Assembly: GCF_000517065.1 (NCBI RefSeq)
Contig: NZ_KI912105.1
Location: 895,635-959,634, forward strand
Reading direction: 5' to 3'
Source: Alkaliflexus imshenetskii DSM 15055
Lineage (GTDB): Bacteria; Bacteroidota; Bacteroidia; Bacteroidales; Marinilabiliaceae
DNA: 64,000 nt
Shown: positions 43,802-52,949 of the stretch, in pieces
How positions within the stretch are numbered: the stretch's first letter is position 1
Layout of the letters: the number at the start of each line of letters is the position of its first letter
The notes under the pieces: generated by a model
Told to the model about the DNA's origin: nothing
The model's input: only the letters and a program-made list of their open reading frames with translations
The model's database searches: none
Position numbers and translations under genes: made by a program

Positions 43802-46800
43802 TTAGAAGATGTATCTCAAACCAATCTGGGCACTCCATGTACTGGCAGTAGATAATACATCTACAAAAGATTGAGTAGGCAACTCGCCACCTACCTGATT
43901 CATACGAAATGTAGGAATTCCTTCAGCATCGTTTCCGGCATACTGCAAAAGCGGTATGTTCTCAAAGCTTCCGGTAACCTGACGTTTTAGCACACCCCAA
44001 TCGGAGTTCAGGAAGTTTCCGGCATTGAGCAAATCAAAACTAACTTGCAGTGTATGTTTGCGATTTCCGGCATTCACAATTACATCCTGTAGTACTTTAA
44101 AATCAAATCTGTGATTCCATGGCATGAGTACACCAAAACGCTCAGCATATTTGCCTTTATTGGCACTCAGATATTTGTCCTGATCTACATAGTTCCAGAA
44201 AGCCTGACGCTGAGCGGCAGCAGTATGCACCACATTACCTCCACTTACAATATCCACAAAGCGAATTTCGGTATCGTCTTTAGGAATATACATCAAATCA
44301 AAGGAGTAACCATCGTTGTTGATGTCGTTTGAATAGATATAGTTCAGACGTCCCTGATTTGATCCCTGATAATAAAGAGAGAAAGTAGTTGCTAAATTAC
44401 GCGAATATTCAGCTTTATAGCTTATTGCTCCAACCACACGATGTGGTATGTTAAAACTTGAATAGCTTAAATCGGGATAGTTGGCACCATCAACAGTTGG
44501 GTTTACACTCCATACTGAAACAGCCGTAGAGCCGGGGTTGGCAGTGAAATCCTTAGCCATAGCATACGTATAGGCCAGTGAACCAAAGAAACCATTGCTA
44601 AAGCCACGTGAAATCTGGGTAGTTAATGAGTAACTGTGACCTTTGCTTACATTGTCGAGAACAATGGCCGATGCAACTCCCGAATTAATTCTGCGGTCGC
44701 CAGCAGCGTACAATGGTCTGTTATCGGGTCCGGCAAGTGTTCCGCCAGAAGCCGGAGTAGAGTTGGCATTACGTTGAATAATGGCGTTGATATCTTTTGT
44801 ATAGATACCTTCGATGGTGAGCACGGTGTTTTGTGGCAACTTAAAGTCGGCAGCCAGGTTGTTTCGCCACACCTGAGGCATTCTAAAATCTTTAGAAACA
44901 AGCGCGATGGAGCCTGGAGCAACGTTGGCAGGCTGTTGTGCGAACTTATTCACGTGAGCAAAAGGATCCGCAGAAAAGCCAAGATTCATATCGGAAATAG
45001 TGGCAGCAGAGCTAATCTCAACAGTATTTTGCAACACCCCACTATTGGTTGGCTGATTGGTAAACCATACAAAAGGCAAGCGACCAGTAAAAATACCTGA
45101 ACCACCTCGCACTTTGATGTTCTGCTCACTGTCCACATCCCAGTTAAAGCCAAAACGGGGTGAGAAAAGCACTTTGGCATCCGGCCATGAACCCACATCC
45201 AGCTTTTCGGGATTACCGTTTAAATCCTGAAATGTTAATGCTTCGATAGCTGGGTTGGGCAACAAGTCATCAAAGAAGAAAGGCCTATCGAAACGAATTC
45301 CTCCCGTAAGACGCAAACGATCATTCACCTGAAACTCGTCCTGAAGGTATACAGAACCAAGACCGAAGTTCAGCTCAGCATATCCATCGCCAGCACCTTC
45401 ATAAGGGTAGGTTAAACCAAACACTGTAGGCAATGCACCATTTATAAATGCATCCATCGATGCAAAACGGTAATAAGATGTACCGTATCTCTTATAGCTG
45501 TTTCCAAAATAGAGACGATCAAACGAGATACCGGCCGTAAGGGTGTGTTTACCAAGATAATAGCTCAAATTATTGGTGAATGTGAAAACGTTGTTTTTCA
45601 CATCATTGTCAAAACTAAAAAGCTCATAACCAAACGACATGTATGGATCGCCATCCTGATAAATGTCCACAAACGGAAAGATATCGCTTCCACTTGAACG
45701 GGTATCGCGAATTTTGGTATAAGTTACCAGCATCTTGTTTGAAAGGTTGCTGCCGAGCACACTGTTCAATTCACCTGTAAATGAGTGTACCGTGTTCAGC
45801 AAACCATAAAATGCGTTGCTGTAAGCCATTGATTTCTCACTCACACGACCGAATGATGAACGTGGGTTTGGCGCACTTGTAGCATTGATACCCTGGTCGT
45901 TCTCAGAACGTACAGTATTGTATCGCAAAGTCAAACGGTGGTTATAGTCAATATTCCAATCCAAACGAGCCAGAAACTTGTGGTTATCGCTGTTAAAATT
46001 GCCAAATCCCTGGTAATCTCCGGGATTGTAACCATGCTGGTTTATCAGATGGTTCTTCATTCTTTCCAAATCGGCCACTGTAGCTCTGGAAATATAAGCA
46101 TCAGGGTTGGCGTTGATGCCATTTGCCGGGTCGGAAGGACGCCAGTTAATGCCTGGGAAAGACGATGATTCTATTTCGCCATTCACAAAAAAGAAGAGCT
46201 TATTCTCGATGATTGGGCCACCTACACGTCCGCCATAAGTTTTAGTAGTGGTCTTTTCAAGATCCAGCTCAGCGTCACCAACTTTATCGCCATTAAATGA
46301 TTTATCACGATAATAGGTATATACTGAACCTTTATACTGGTTGTCGCCACTGCGGGTGATGGCATTGACGTTGGCACCCGTAAAATTGGACTGGCGCACA
46401 TCAAAAGGAGCAATGTTTACACTAATTTCCTGAATGGCATCAAGACTTATTGGCTGAGCATCTCCACCGGGCAGGTTTCTGGAACTCAATCCAAAGTTGT
46501 TATTGAAGTTAGCACCATCGATGGTAATGTTATTGTATCTGCCATCGCGGCCTGCAAAACTGCTTCCTGCTCCTGCCTGGGGTGTTAAACGGGTAAAATC
46601 ATTCAAACTACGATTGATGGTAGGTAGAGAATTAATCTCTTCACTACTTACGTTGGTTGATGCGCCGGTTTTTTGGGTGCTGAAGGCAGAATTTTTATAC
46701 CCAACTACCACAACTTCTCCTAAGTCAACTGCGTCGTCGCGAAGGGTAACATTCAACACAAAAACCTGACCCAACAAAAGCGTAATGTCGCTGTAAGATT

Positions 46801-47062
46801 CCGCACGGTAACCAATAAAAGAGATGTTTACCTCATAGGGGCCGCCGGGACGCATGCCCTGAATTGAATAGTAACCCTCGGCATTTGATATGGCTGCATA
46901 CTGTGTGCCTGATGGCTTATGCACCGCAACAACAGTAGCTCCGGGAAGGGTCTCCTGTGCACCACCGGTAATTCGTCCGCTTATACCCGATGTGGTAACC
47001 TGGGTAAAAGCCACCGATAATGATGCAGCAAATAACAAGATAAAACTCAGTAATCTTTTCAT
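43802..47062 (-). CDS. TonB-dependent outer-membrane receptor (Oar-like) with carboxypeptidase-regulatory domain
   Basis: A 1086-residue outer-membrane transporter. Signal peptide 1-20 (ending VAFTQV). Residues about 24-110 are a CarboxypepD_reg-like domain (GISGRITGGAQETLPGATVV). The plug (about 125-245) includes INRSLNDFTRLTPQ, RYNNITIDGANFNNNFGLSS and FDVRQSNFTGANVNAITRSG, the Oar-type pattern. A 22-strand-type barrel follows, with FRFDRP- and FNWDVDSEQNI-like strands, ending WSAQIGLRYIF with terminal Phe. No SusD lipoprotein gene follows, so it is not a polysaccharide-utilisation pair; the substrate may be a peptide or siderophore. It is a single gene with terminator at 43714. Confidence 0.93.
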   Translation of the reverse strand: MKRLLSFILLFAASLSVAFTQVTTSGISGRITGGAQETLPGATVVAVHKPSGTQYAAISNAEGYYSIQGMRPGGPYEVNISFIGYRAESYSDITLLLGQVFVLNVTLRDDAVDLGEVVVVGYKNSAFSTQKTGASTNVSSEEINSLPTINRSLNDFTRLTPQAGAGSSFAGRDGRYNNITIDGANFNNNFGLSSRNLPGGDAQPISLDAIQEISVNIAPFDVRQSNFTGANVNAITRSGDNQYKGSVYTYYRDKSFNGDKVGDAELDLEKTTTKTYGGRVGGPIIENKLFFFVNGEIESSSFPGINWRPSDPANGINANPDAYISRATVADLERMKNHLINQHGYNPGDYQGFGNFNSDNHKFLARLDWNIDYNHRLTLRYNTVRSENDQGINATSAPNPRSSFGRVSEKSMAYSNAFYGLLNTVHSFTGELNSVLGSNLSNKMLVTYTKIRDTRSSGSDIFPFVDIYQDGDPYMSFGYELFSFDNDVKNNVFTFTNNLSYYLGKHTLTAGISFDRLYFGNSYKRYGTSYYRFASMDAFINGALPTVFGLTYPYEGAGDGYAELNFGLGSVYLQDEFQVNDRLRLTGGIRFDRPFFFDDLLPNPAIEALTFQDLNGNPEKLDVGSWPDAKVLFSPRFGFNWDVDSEQNIKVRGGSGIFTGRLPFVWFTNQPTNSGVLQNTVEISSAATISDMNLGFSADPFAHVNKFAQQPANVAPGSIALVSKDFRMPQVWRNNLAADFKLPQNTVLTIEGIYTKDINAIIQRNANSTPASGGTLAGPDNRPLYAAGDRRINSGVASAIVLDNVSKGHSYSLTTQISRGFSNGFFGSLAYTYAMAKDFTANPGSTAVSVWSVNPTVDGANYPDLSYSSFNIPHRVVGAISYKAEYSRNLATTFSLYYQGSNQGRLNYIYSNDINNDGYSFDLMYIPKDDTEIRFVDIVSGGNVVHTAAAQRQAFWNYVDQDKYLSANKGKYAERFGVLMPWNHRFDFKVLQDVIVNAGNRKHTLQVSFDLLNAGNFLNSDWGVLKRQVTGSFENIPLLQYAGNDAEGIPTFRMNQVGGELPTQSFVDVLSTASTWSAQIGLRYIF

Positions 47063-47104
47063 GAATTAGTCAGAATTTGAAATAAAATATTTAAAAATAT
47101 GAAT

Positions 47105-47324
47105 CAAAACTAAGGATTGGTGTTTGCCTTGATGTTGCCTAAATATTATACTACCGTTAATTCTGAACACGCAGAAAAAACTGTAGCAGATGACCATTTA
47201 GAAAGACATCCACAAACAACAGAATACTAAAAAAAAGATTACCTGGCTTTCTATGTTATTATCAGAGGAATACAACTTCACCTTCAACTAATCTGAACAG
47301 CAGAAAAGACTCTACAAATGACCA
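47105..47324 (-). promoter_or_regulatory. TonB-receptor leader: -7 box and two related ~35-bp repeats
   Basis: On the minus strand an exact -7 box TAGTTTTG (47112-47105) lies about 42 bp before the TonB receptor start; no TTG is found in the -33 position. Further upstream, 47161-47196 and 47291-47324 share TCTGAACA-c-GCAGAAAA...CT.TA...ATGACCA in the same orientation, 130 bp apart. They may be binding sites for a regulator of the receptor. The rest of this 353-bp gap has no ORF. Confidence 0.4.
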
Positions 47325-47415
47325 AAATCAGAGAATAACCGACAGTTAAGATAATAACAGAAAATTAATGTTCAAGTATAGGATGATTTCAGATGAAAAA
47401 CAAAAATATTTATCA

Positions 47416-48318
47416 TCATTTTCGTTTCGTAAAGTTTAGAAAAAGTAACGATGCAGCTATGATCAACATACCAGTTATCGAGTAAATATCTGGCTGTTCA
47501 TCTACCAAAATTATCCAGCTTAAAATAGCGCCACTAACCGGAATTAAAAACTTCCATACATTTAATTCCGAAACTTTTACTCCGGGGCGTTGTATTAGCG
47601 AAAACCAGATGGAGAATGCAGCAGCTGAGAGGAACGCCAGCCAGCCCAATGAGAAATAATACACCGCTGGAAATGGTTCACGATGCAACCCTTCCAAAGG
47701 AATCGATATCAGAAATAACATAACACCACCCAGCACCAGCGAGAACGAACTCAATACCATGGCTGATACACCTTTTGATTTTCGCGACACCAACACGTTG
47801 GCAAAACCCGATGAGATGTTGTTCAAAATCAAGAGCCCAATACCAACCAGTTCCATCTCGCCACGCATTTGTATTGTAGTGCGCCCCAAAGTAATAATGG
47901 CAATGCCTGCCACACCTACCAAAATACTGAGTGTTTTTACCGGGGTCATACGGTCATTACCCATTGTAAAATGAGCCACCAGGGCAATAAACAGCGGTGA
48001 GGCTCCCACTATCATAGCCCCAAGCGCACCCGGAACCATGCCAATGGCTAAGTAAAAAAGCGCGTACTGAATAAAAATCTGTATAAATGAAATCAGAACA
48101 ACGTAACCGGGGTTTAACAGTATCTCGCGAAGGTACCGTCGTGGGTTGCCAAACCATATAAAAAGCATGAAACCCGCTAGCATAAAACGATAGCCTGCAA
48201 ATTGAAAGGGTGTATGATACTCAAGACCTATTTTAACCCCCACAAAAGCTGTTGACCAGAGCCAACATGCCACAATAGCTAAAAACGGGGTGCTTTTCAA
48301 AAATTTTCTCATCATCAA
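47416..48318 (-). CDS. EamA-type drug/metabolite transporter (DMT superfamily)
   Basis: A 300-residue inner-membrane protein with ten hydrophobic helices in two EamA repeats. The first repeat begins at about residue 11 (PFLAIVACWLWSTAFVGVKI); VPGALGAMIVGASPLFIALVAH lies in its second half. The second repeat begins near 150 (EMELVGIGLLILNNISSGFA) and includes PLEGLHREPFPAVYYFSLGW and ILSWIILVDEQP. Family members export amino acids, nucleosides or drugs; the substrate is unknown here. It is monocistronic, upstream of the end of the V-ATPase operon but separated from it by a terminator. Met2 is an alternative start. Confidence 0.9.
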   Translation of the reverse strand: MMMRKFLKSTPFLAIVACWLWSTAFVGVKIGLEYHTPFQFAGYRFMLAGFMLFIWFGNPRRYLREILLNPGYVVLISFIQIFIQYALFYLAIGMVPGALGAMIVGASPLFIALVAHFTMGNDRMTPVKTLSILVGVAGIAIITLGRTTIQMRGEMELVGIGLLILNNISSGFANVLVSRKSKGVSAMVLSSFSLVLGGVMLFLISIPLEGLHREPFPAVYYFSLGWLAFLSAAAFSIWFSLIQRPGVKVSELNVWKFLIPVSGAILSWIILVDEQPDIYSITGMLIIAASLLFLNFTKRK

Positions 48319-48520
48319 AACAAAATCACACTTAATAGACCTGAACTATCAGCCATGCTTATCTTCATGGCAATAGATTGCGAAATTCACTCACTAAACC
48401 AAGAATCACTCTTCTGCGAATCTTTTACAATAAATCAATCTGCAAAAATGGCAAATTATATCATAGTAACCATTTAATTAAGCCGTATCCGTCAATATAA
48501 GGCTGGACTGATAAACAGAC

Positions 48521-48561
48521 AGACAAAAAAACCGCCTGAATCAGTTGATACAGACGGTTTT
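48521..48561 (-). terminator. Rho-independent terminator of the V-ATPase operon
   Basis: Stem AAAACCGCCTG / CAGACGGTTTT (48528-48538 / 48551-48561) with one mismatch. On the minus strand it is followed by T6 and GTCTGT. It lies 26 bp after the K subunit stop codon. The remaining spacer up to the EamA gene holds no further feature. Confidence 0.85.
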
Positions 48562-48586
48562 GAGAAAGTTTTCGGTCTTAATATGA

Positions 48587-49069
<483 letters not shown>

Positions 49070-49072
49070 TTA

Positions 49073-50908
49073 TTATTCTACACTCTTTTCGGCAAAAGGC
49101 GTGTAACGCTTTCCGCCACCGGAAAAACCGGCATTCTTATAAAACTCTACAAAAGTCAAACGAATGGGGTGAACAAAAGCACCCAAGCCAGCCATGAATA
49201 GGGTCATTCCGTGACCTATTACCAGAATTATTATCATCACCAAGGGCCCAAACACAATATTGTCGGGACTGAGACTCATGGCCAATTCATTGAACACAAA
49301 TCCAAGTATTGCGCTCGATACACCCAGTGCAAACAACCTGATATACGACAGTAAGTCACCTATTAATCCGGTTGCCATGCCATATACATCCCACAAACCG
49401 GCAAGAAAATTCATAACCACATTTCGTCTGGGATTATTCAAAAGCAATATCAATGCAGCTGAAACAAGCAGCACCACATTCATCGCAATTTTACCCGCCG
49501 AAGCACTCAACACCTCAGCCTGACCAAGTGCGTATGTGGTTCCTCCGCCGATGATTAAAAGCAACCATCCTATTGTGGAATAGGTGTAGGCAAACCCCTT
49601 TGTTATTGTGATATTGATTACTTTCAGCACCATACCAAACAGTATCTGAATAACGCCAAGTATCAATGCCAACGTAAACATCTTATCGGTATCAATCATA
49701 AATCGTTTGGCGCTTTCGAGCCAGGCGATTTCTGAATTGAGCAAATCGATTCCAAAGAAAGTTCCGGTGAGCGCACCAAACAATACCGTAGCTCCACCTA
49801 ACCATTGAGCCAGAGTGAGGATACTGCGCATTTTGGTATCTTTAATCTTGAATTTTAACCAGATGGTGGCAAATAAAATAAGCAAACCATAACCGGCATC
49901 GCCCAGCGAGAAACCAAAAAACAGCATGTAAAATGGGGCAAAGAAAGGAACAAGGTCCAGCTCTTTGTGATTTGGCAACTCATACAAATCGCCAATAACC
50001 TCAAACACGCGGGCAAACTTATTGTTCTTTAGCTGTACCGGCACCTTTTCATCCTCTGTTGGCTTCTGAACCACATAGAGCACATTCTTTTCGTCGAGAC
50101 TCCGATTAAGCTCCTCAATTTTTGGTTTGGGCACGTACCCTTCAATAATCATGACGCGCTCCTCCACGTGACCTGTGGTTTGATGATAGGCGTTTGTCTC
50201 GTCCAACTCGGCCTTTAACTCATCCGCATAACCATTCAGGAGTCCTAAACAATGAGCCGAAATCAAATCCAACTCATGATTCAACTTCACTGTCTCATCC
50301 TTTATCTCAGACTGCTCCTGACGAATTTCAGACAACGATTTTTCAGGCAGATGCAACTCATCCACTCCAGGCAGTTCAATAACATCAACAGGTTTGGATT
50401 CAGACTTTTCTATCTTCACAAAATAACGATACCCTGCATGATCATTGATCACCTCAATGTAATGCTCTGCTTCCCATTGTGGATCATATCGCTTATCCTT
50501 GCAAACAAGGAACCGAAACCACAAGCCTTTCTCAGATAACTTCTCTATGACAGACGGAGAAAAATCACCCCACGGGAGCAGCTGCTGAGCCTCTTTATCC
50601 AGACTTCCGGCCTGCTGATTTTTCTGTTCCAACAAGCCCTCTATTTCCCTGATGCGCGCAAGCACATCGCGTCCATGGTCAAATACTGGCGAAGCACCTG
50701 CTATTTCGGCACCTTTAACCCGCTCGCCGAGGTAACGAACCGTTCGCAGCAAATCGTTGTATGCCCTGAACATGTCCTGGATATCGGTAGAAGGCTCATG
50801 CTTTTTGGTCTCAATGTGCAGCACACCAAGCCGTTTAAGCTCCTTCAGGAATGCCTTGTAATCAGCATGAAATACCAGGAAGGAATATCTCATCATTGGT
50901 ACTATCAT
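49073..50908 (-). CDS. ntpI: V-type ATP synthase subunit I (a-subunit)
   Basis: A 611-residue stator/ion-channel subunit. The N-terminal half (about residues 1-330) is cytoplasmic and coiled (RVKGAEIAGASPVFDHGRDV, EQKNQQAGSLDKEAQQLLPW). The C-terminal half has about seven helices beginning near 335 (FFAPFYMLFFGFSLGDAGYG) and including DLLSYIRLFALGVSSAILGF, which carries the Arg facing the rotor, and a final GHGMTLFMAGLGAFVHPIRL, FVEFYKNAGFSGGG. Its start overlaps the subunit D stop by 4 bp (ATGA), so the two are translationally coupled. Length is on the short side for the family. Confidence 0.95.
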   Translation of the reverse strand: MIVPMMRYSFLVFHADYKAFLKELKRLGVLHIETKKHEPSTDIQDMFRAYNDLLRTVRYLGERVKGAEIAGASPVFDHGRDVLARIREIEGLLEQKNQQAGSLDKEAQQLLPWGDFSPSVIEKLSEKGLWFRFLVCKDKRYDPQWEAEHYIEVINDHAGYRYFVKIEKSESKPVDVIELPGVDELHLPEKSLSEIRQEQSEIKDETVKLNHELDLISAHCLGLLNGYADELKAELDETNAYHQTTGHVEERVMIIEGYVPKPKIEELNRSLDEKNVLYVVQKPTEDEKVPVQLKNNKFARVFEVIGDLYELPNHKELDLVPFFAPFYMLFFGFSLGDAGYGLLILFATIWLKFKIKDTKMRSILTLAQWLGGATVLFGALTGTFFGIDLLNSEIAWLESAKRFMIDTDKMFTLALILGVIQILFGMVLKVINITITKGFAYTYSTIGWLLLIIGGGTTYALGQAEVLSASAGKIAMNVVLLVSAALILLLNNPRRNVVMNFLAGLWDVYGMATGLIGDLLSYIRLFALGVSSAILGFVFNELAMSLSPDNIVFGPLVMIIILVIGHGMTLFMAGLGAFVHPIRLTFVEFYKNAGFSGGGKRYTPFAEKSVE

Positions 50909-51504
50909 AGCTCCACCTCCTCCTGTTGACGGGTTTTTACAATCTTCTGCGCTGACTTGGAGAGGTTTTCCTCATCTTCGAGGAAACGTTTGATTTTACG
51001 CATGGCATCTTCAAATCCCGGAATCTGCACTTTCTCATAAAGGTTCACCTTTTGAGTGGTCTTTTTCCTGGCATTGTCGAGCAGCTCCATCTTGCGAAGC
51101 CAAACCTCCCGGTTTATACTAATTTCGGCCAGTTTCCTAAGGATGTCAATTCCATCGGCAAACCAAACAGGACGTGTAAACGGGTTGTAAGCGGCGATTT
51201 CAAACTTAACTTCATCCAGAAGAGGGGTTTGAACACCGGCAATCTTCTTAACCGATAGTACCACATCCTCCACCCTTAGCAACGAGGCATCGAACTCACC
51301 CCAAAGCCGAACCATGTCGTCATATCGGGATAGTTCCCTTTTCAGCTCATCCTCGAGCGTTGCAGCCTGGTCTTTGGCACGCTTCACTTCACTGCGCAAC
51401 GCCGATTCTTTATTCTTCAGCGTTGGCAATGCCCTGAGGCGCACCTTCAGTTGCTTGTCGAGCGTTTGAAGGGATGTTTTATTATATTGAAATTTTATCG
51501 ACAT
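50905..51504 (-). CDS. ntpD: V-type ATP synthase subunit D (central shaft)
   Basis: A 199-residue central-stalk protein, mostly long coiled helices at both ends: FQYNKTSLQTLDKQLKVRLR, SEVKRAKDQAATLEDELKRE near the N-terminus and KVNLYEKVQIPGFEDAMRKI, RFLEDEENLSKSAQKIVKTR near the C-terminus. A compact middle part (about 75-130) includes LSVKKIAGVQTPLL. These are the family's hallmarks. It rotates inside the A3B3 hexamer and links to the K ring. The gene lies about 100 bp after subunit B and overlaps subunit I by 4 bp. Confidence 0.93.
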   Translation of the reverse strand: MSIKFQYNKTSLQTLDKQLKVRLRALPTLKNKESALRSEVKRAKDQAATLEDELKRELSRYDDMVRLWGEFDASLLRVEDVVLSVKKIAGVQTPLLDEVKFEIAAYNPFTRPVWFADGIDILRKLAEISINREVWLRKMELLDNARKKTTQKVNLYEKVQIPGFEDAMRKIKRFLEDEENLSKSAQKIVKTRQQEEVEL

Positions 51505-51603
51505 CTTAATATACGATATTTATTGATTCAGATGTCGGGAACGCAAATCTCCTGAACAAGGATATTGGCTGCGCGCCCATAAATCACGCATCAGAATCAG
51601 ATT

Positions 51604-52923
51604 TTACTGAACCCAGTACTTTTCGGTAAACTCCTGCTTCACACCCACTTCGGCCTTATTAAAGTGTTTGCTAAACAATTCCCAGGAGATGTTGAGCATG
51701 GTATCGGTGTCTACGTTTACATCGATGGCAAGTAACCGCTCTGAATAAGCCTTGGCAAACTCCAGGGTACGCTCATCGTAATCGGTCAGATCGAAACCAT
51801 TTTCCAGTTTGGTACGGGCGTTGGCTGCATCGGCATATAGACGCACAGCGGCGTTCATCACCTGCGGGTGATCTTCACGTGTTTGCTTACCTATCACTAA
51901 CTGCTTCAGCCGTGAAAGTGAGCGGAACGGGTCAACAATAACCTTTCCGATTTCAGTATCCCGGCGCAGAAACAGCTGTCCCTCGGTGATGTAACCTGTG
52001 TTATCGGGGATAGCGTGTGTAATATCACCACCCGAAAGCGTAGTTACCGCGATGATGGTTATGGAACCACCCGATGGAAACTGAACCGCCTTCTCGTAGA
52101 TACGTGCCAGGTCAGAGTATAGCGAACCGGGCATACTATCTTTTGAAGGAATCTGATCCATACGGTTTGATACGATACTGAGAGCATCGGCAAAAAGCGT
52201 CATATCAGTAAGCAGTACCAGCACACTTTCATTTTTATCCACCGCAAAATACTCTGCAGCAGTAAGGGCCATATCAGGAACCAGCAGTCGCTCTACCGGC
52301 GGGTTGTCGGTGGTATTTACGAAACTCACAATACGATCCAGCGCACCTGCATTCTCAAATACGTGTTTAAAAAAGAGGTAATCATCGTTTGTTAAGCCCA
52401 TACCGCCAAGAATAATCTTATCGGCCTTTGCCCGCAACGCCACGCTGGCCATAACCTGGTTGTAGGGCTGATCAGGGTCGGCAAAGAATGGGATTTTCTG
52501 ACCTGACACAAGACTGTTGTTCAGGTCGATACCGGCAATACCGGTGGCAATAAGTTGCGATGGCTGCTTACGGCGAACAGGGTTAACCGATGGGCTGCCG
52601 ATGTCACGAACCTCACCTTCGACCTGTGGTCCACCATCGATGGGATCGCCATAGGCGTTGAAGAAACGGCCGCTCAATTGATCGCTCACACGCAACTGCG
52701 GCGGACGACCCATAAAAATCACTTCAGCATCGGTAGGGATACCTTCGGTGCCGGAGAAAACCTGAAGCACCACCTGGTCGCCCATAATTTTTACCACCTG
52801 CCCCAAACGGCCATGAACGGTAGCCATCTCATCATAACCAACACCGGTGGCTTTTAGCGATACCGTTGCTTTGGTTATGTTGGTTAACTTGGTATATATT
52901 TTTTGAAATGCCTGACTTTCCAT
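51604..52923 (-). CDS. ntpB: V-type ATP synthase subunit B (non-catalytic)
   Basis: A 439-residue regulatory nucleotide-fold subunit. It contains ATGVGYDEMATV at the N-terminus, GRFFNAYGDPIDGGP near residues 84-98, and RRKQPSQLIATGIAGIDLNN. As expected for B, the P-loop is degenerate (SGQKIPFFADPDQPYNQV). The hexamer-interface block SIVSNRMDQIPSKDSMPGSL and the sequence SGGDITHAIPDNTGYITEGQ are typical. It lies 26 bp after subunit A. Full length. Confidence 0.96.
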   Translation of the reverse strand: MESQAFQKIYTKLTNITKATVSLKATGVGYDEMATVHGRLGQVVKIMGDQVVLQVFSGTEGIPTDAEVIFMGRPPQLRVSDQLSGRFFNAYGDPIDGGPQVEGEVRDIGSPSVNPVRRKQPSQLIATGIAGIDLNNSLVSGQKIPFFADPDQPYNQVMASVALRAKADKIILGGMGLTNDDYLFFKHVFENAGALDRIVSFVNTTDNPPVERLLVPDMALTAAEYFAVDKNESVLVLLTDMTLFADALSIVSNRMDQIPSKDSMPGSLYSDLARIYEKAVQFPSGGSITIIAVTTLSGGDITHAIPDNTGYITEGQLFLRRDTEIGKVIVDPFRSLSRLKQLVIGKQTREDHPQVMNAAVRLYADAANARTKLENGFDLTDYDERTLEFAKAYSERLLAIDVNVDTDTMLNISWELFSKHFNKAEVGVKQEFTEKYWVQ

Positions 52924-52949
52924 AGTTTAAATTTTACGCTTTTAAAATA

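Noticed and set aside
44636-45100. 154-codon antisense ORF inside the TonB receptor gene
   Set aside because: Shadow of a long, well-supported coding frame; no recognisable protein.
43802-47062. SusC of a polysaccharide utilisation locus
   Set aside because: The protein matches Oar-like receptors, and no SusD lipoprotein gene follows it; a terminator comes directly after.
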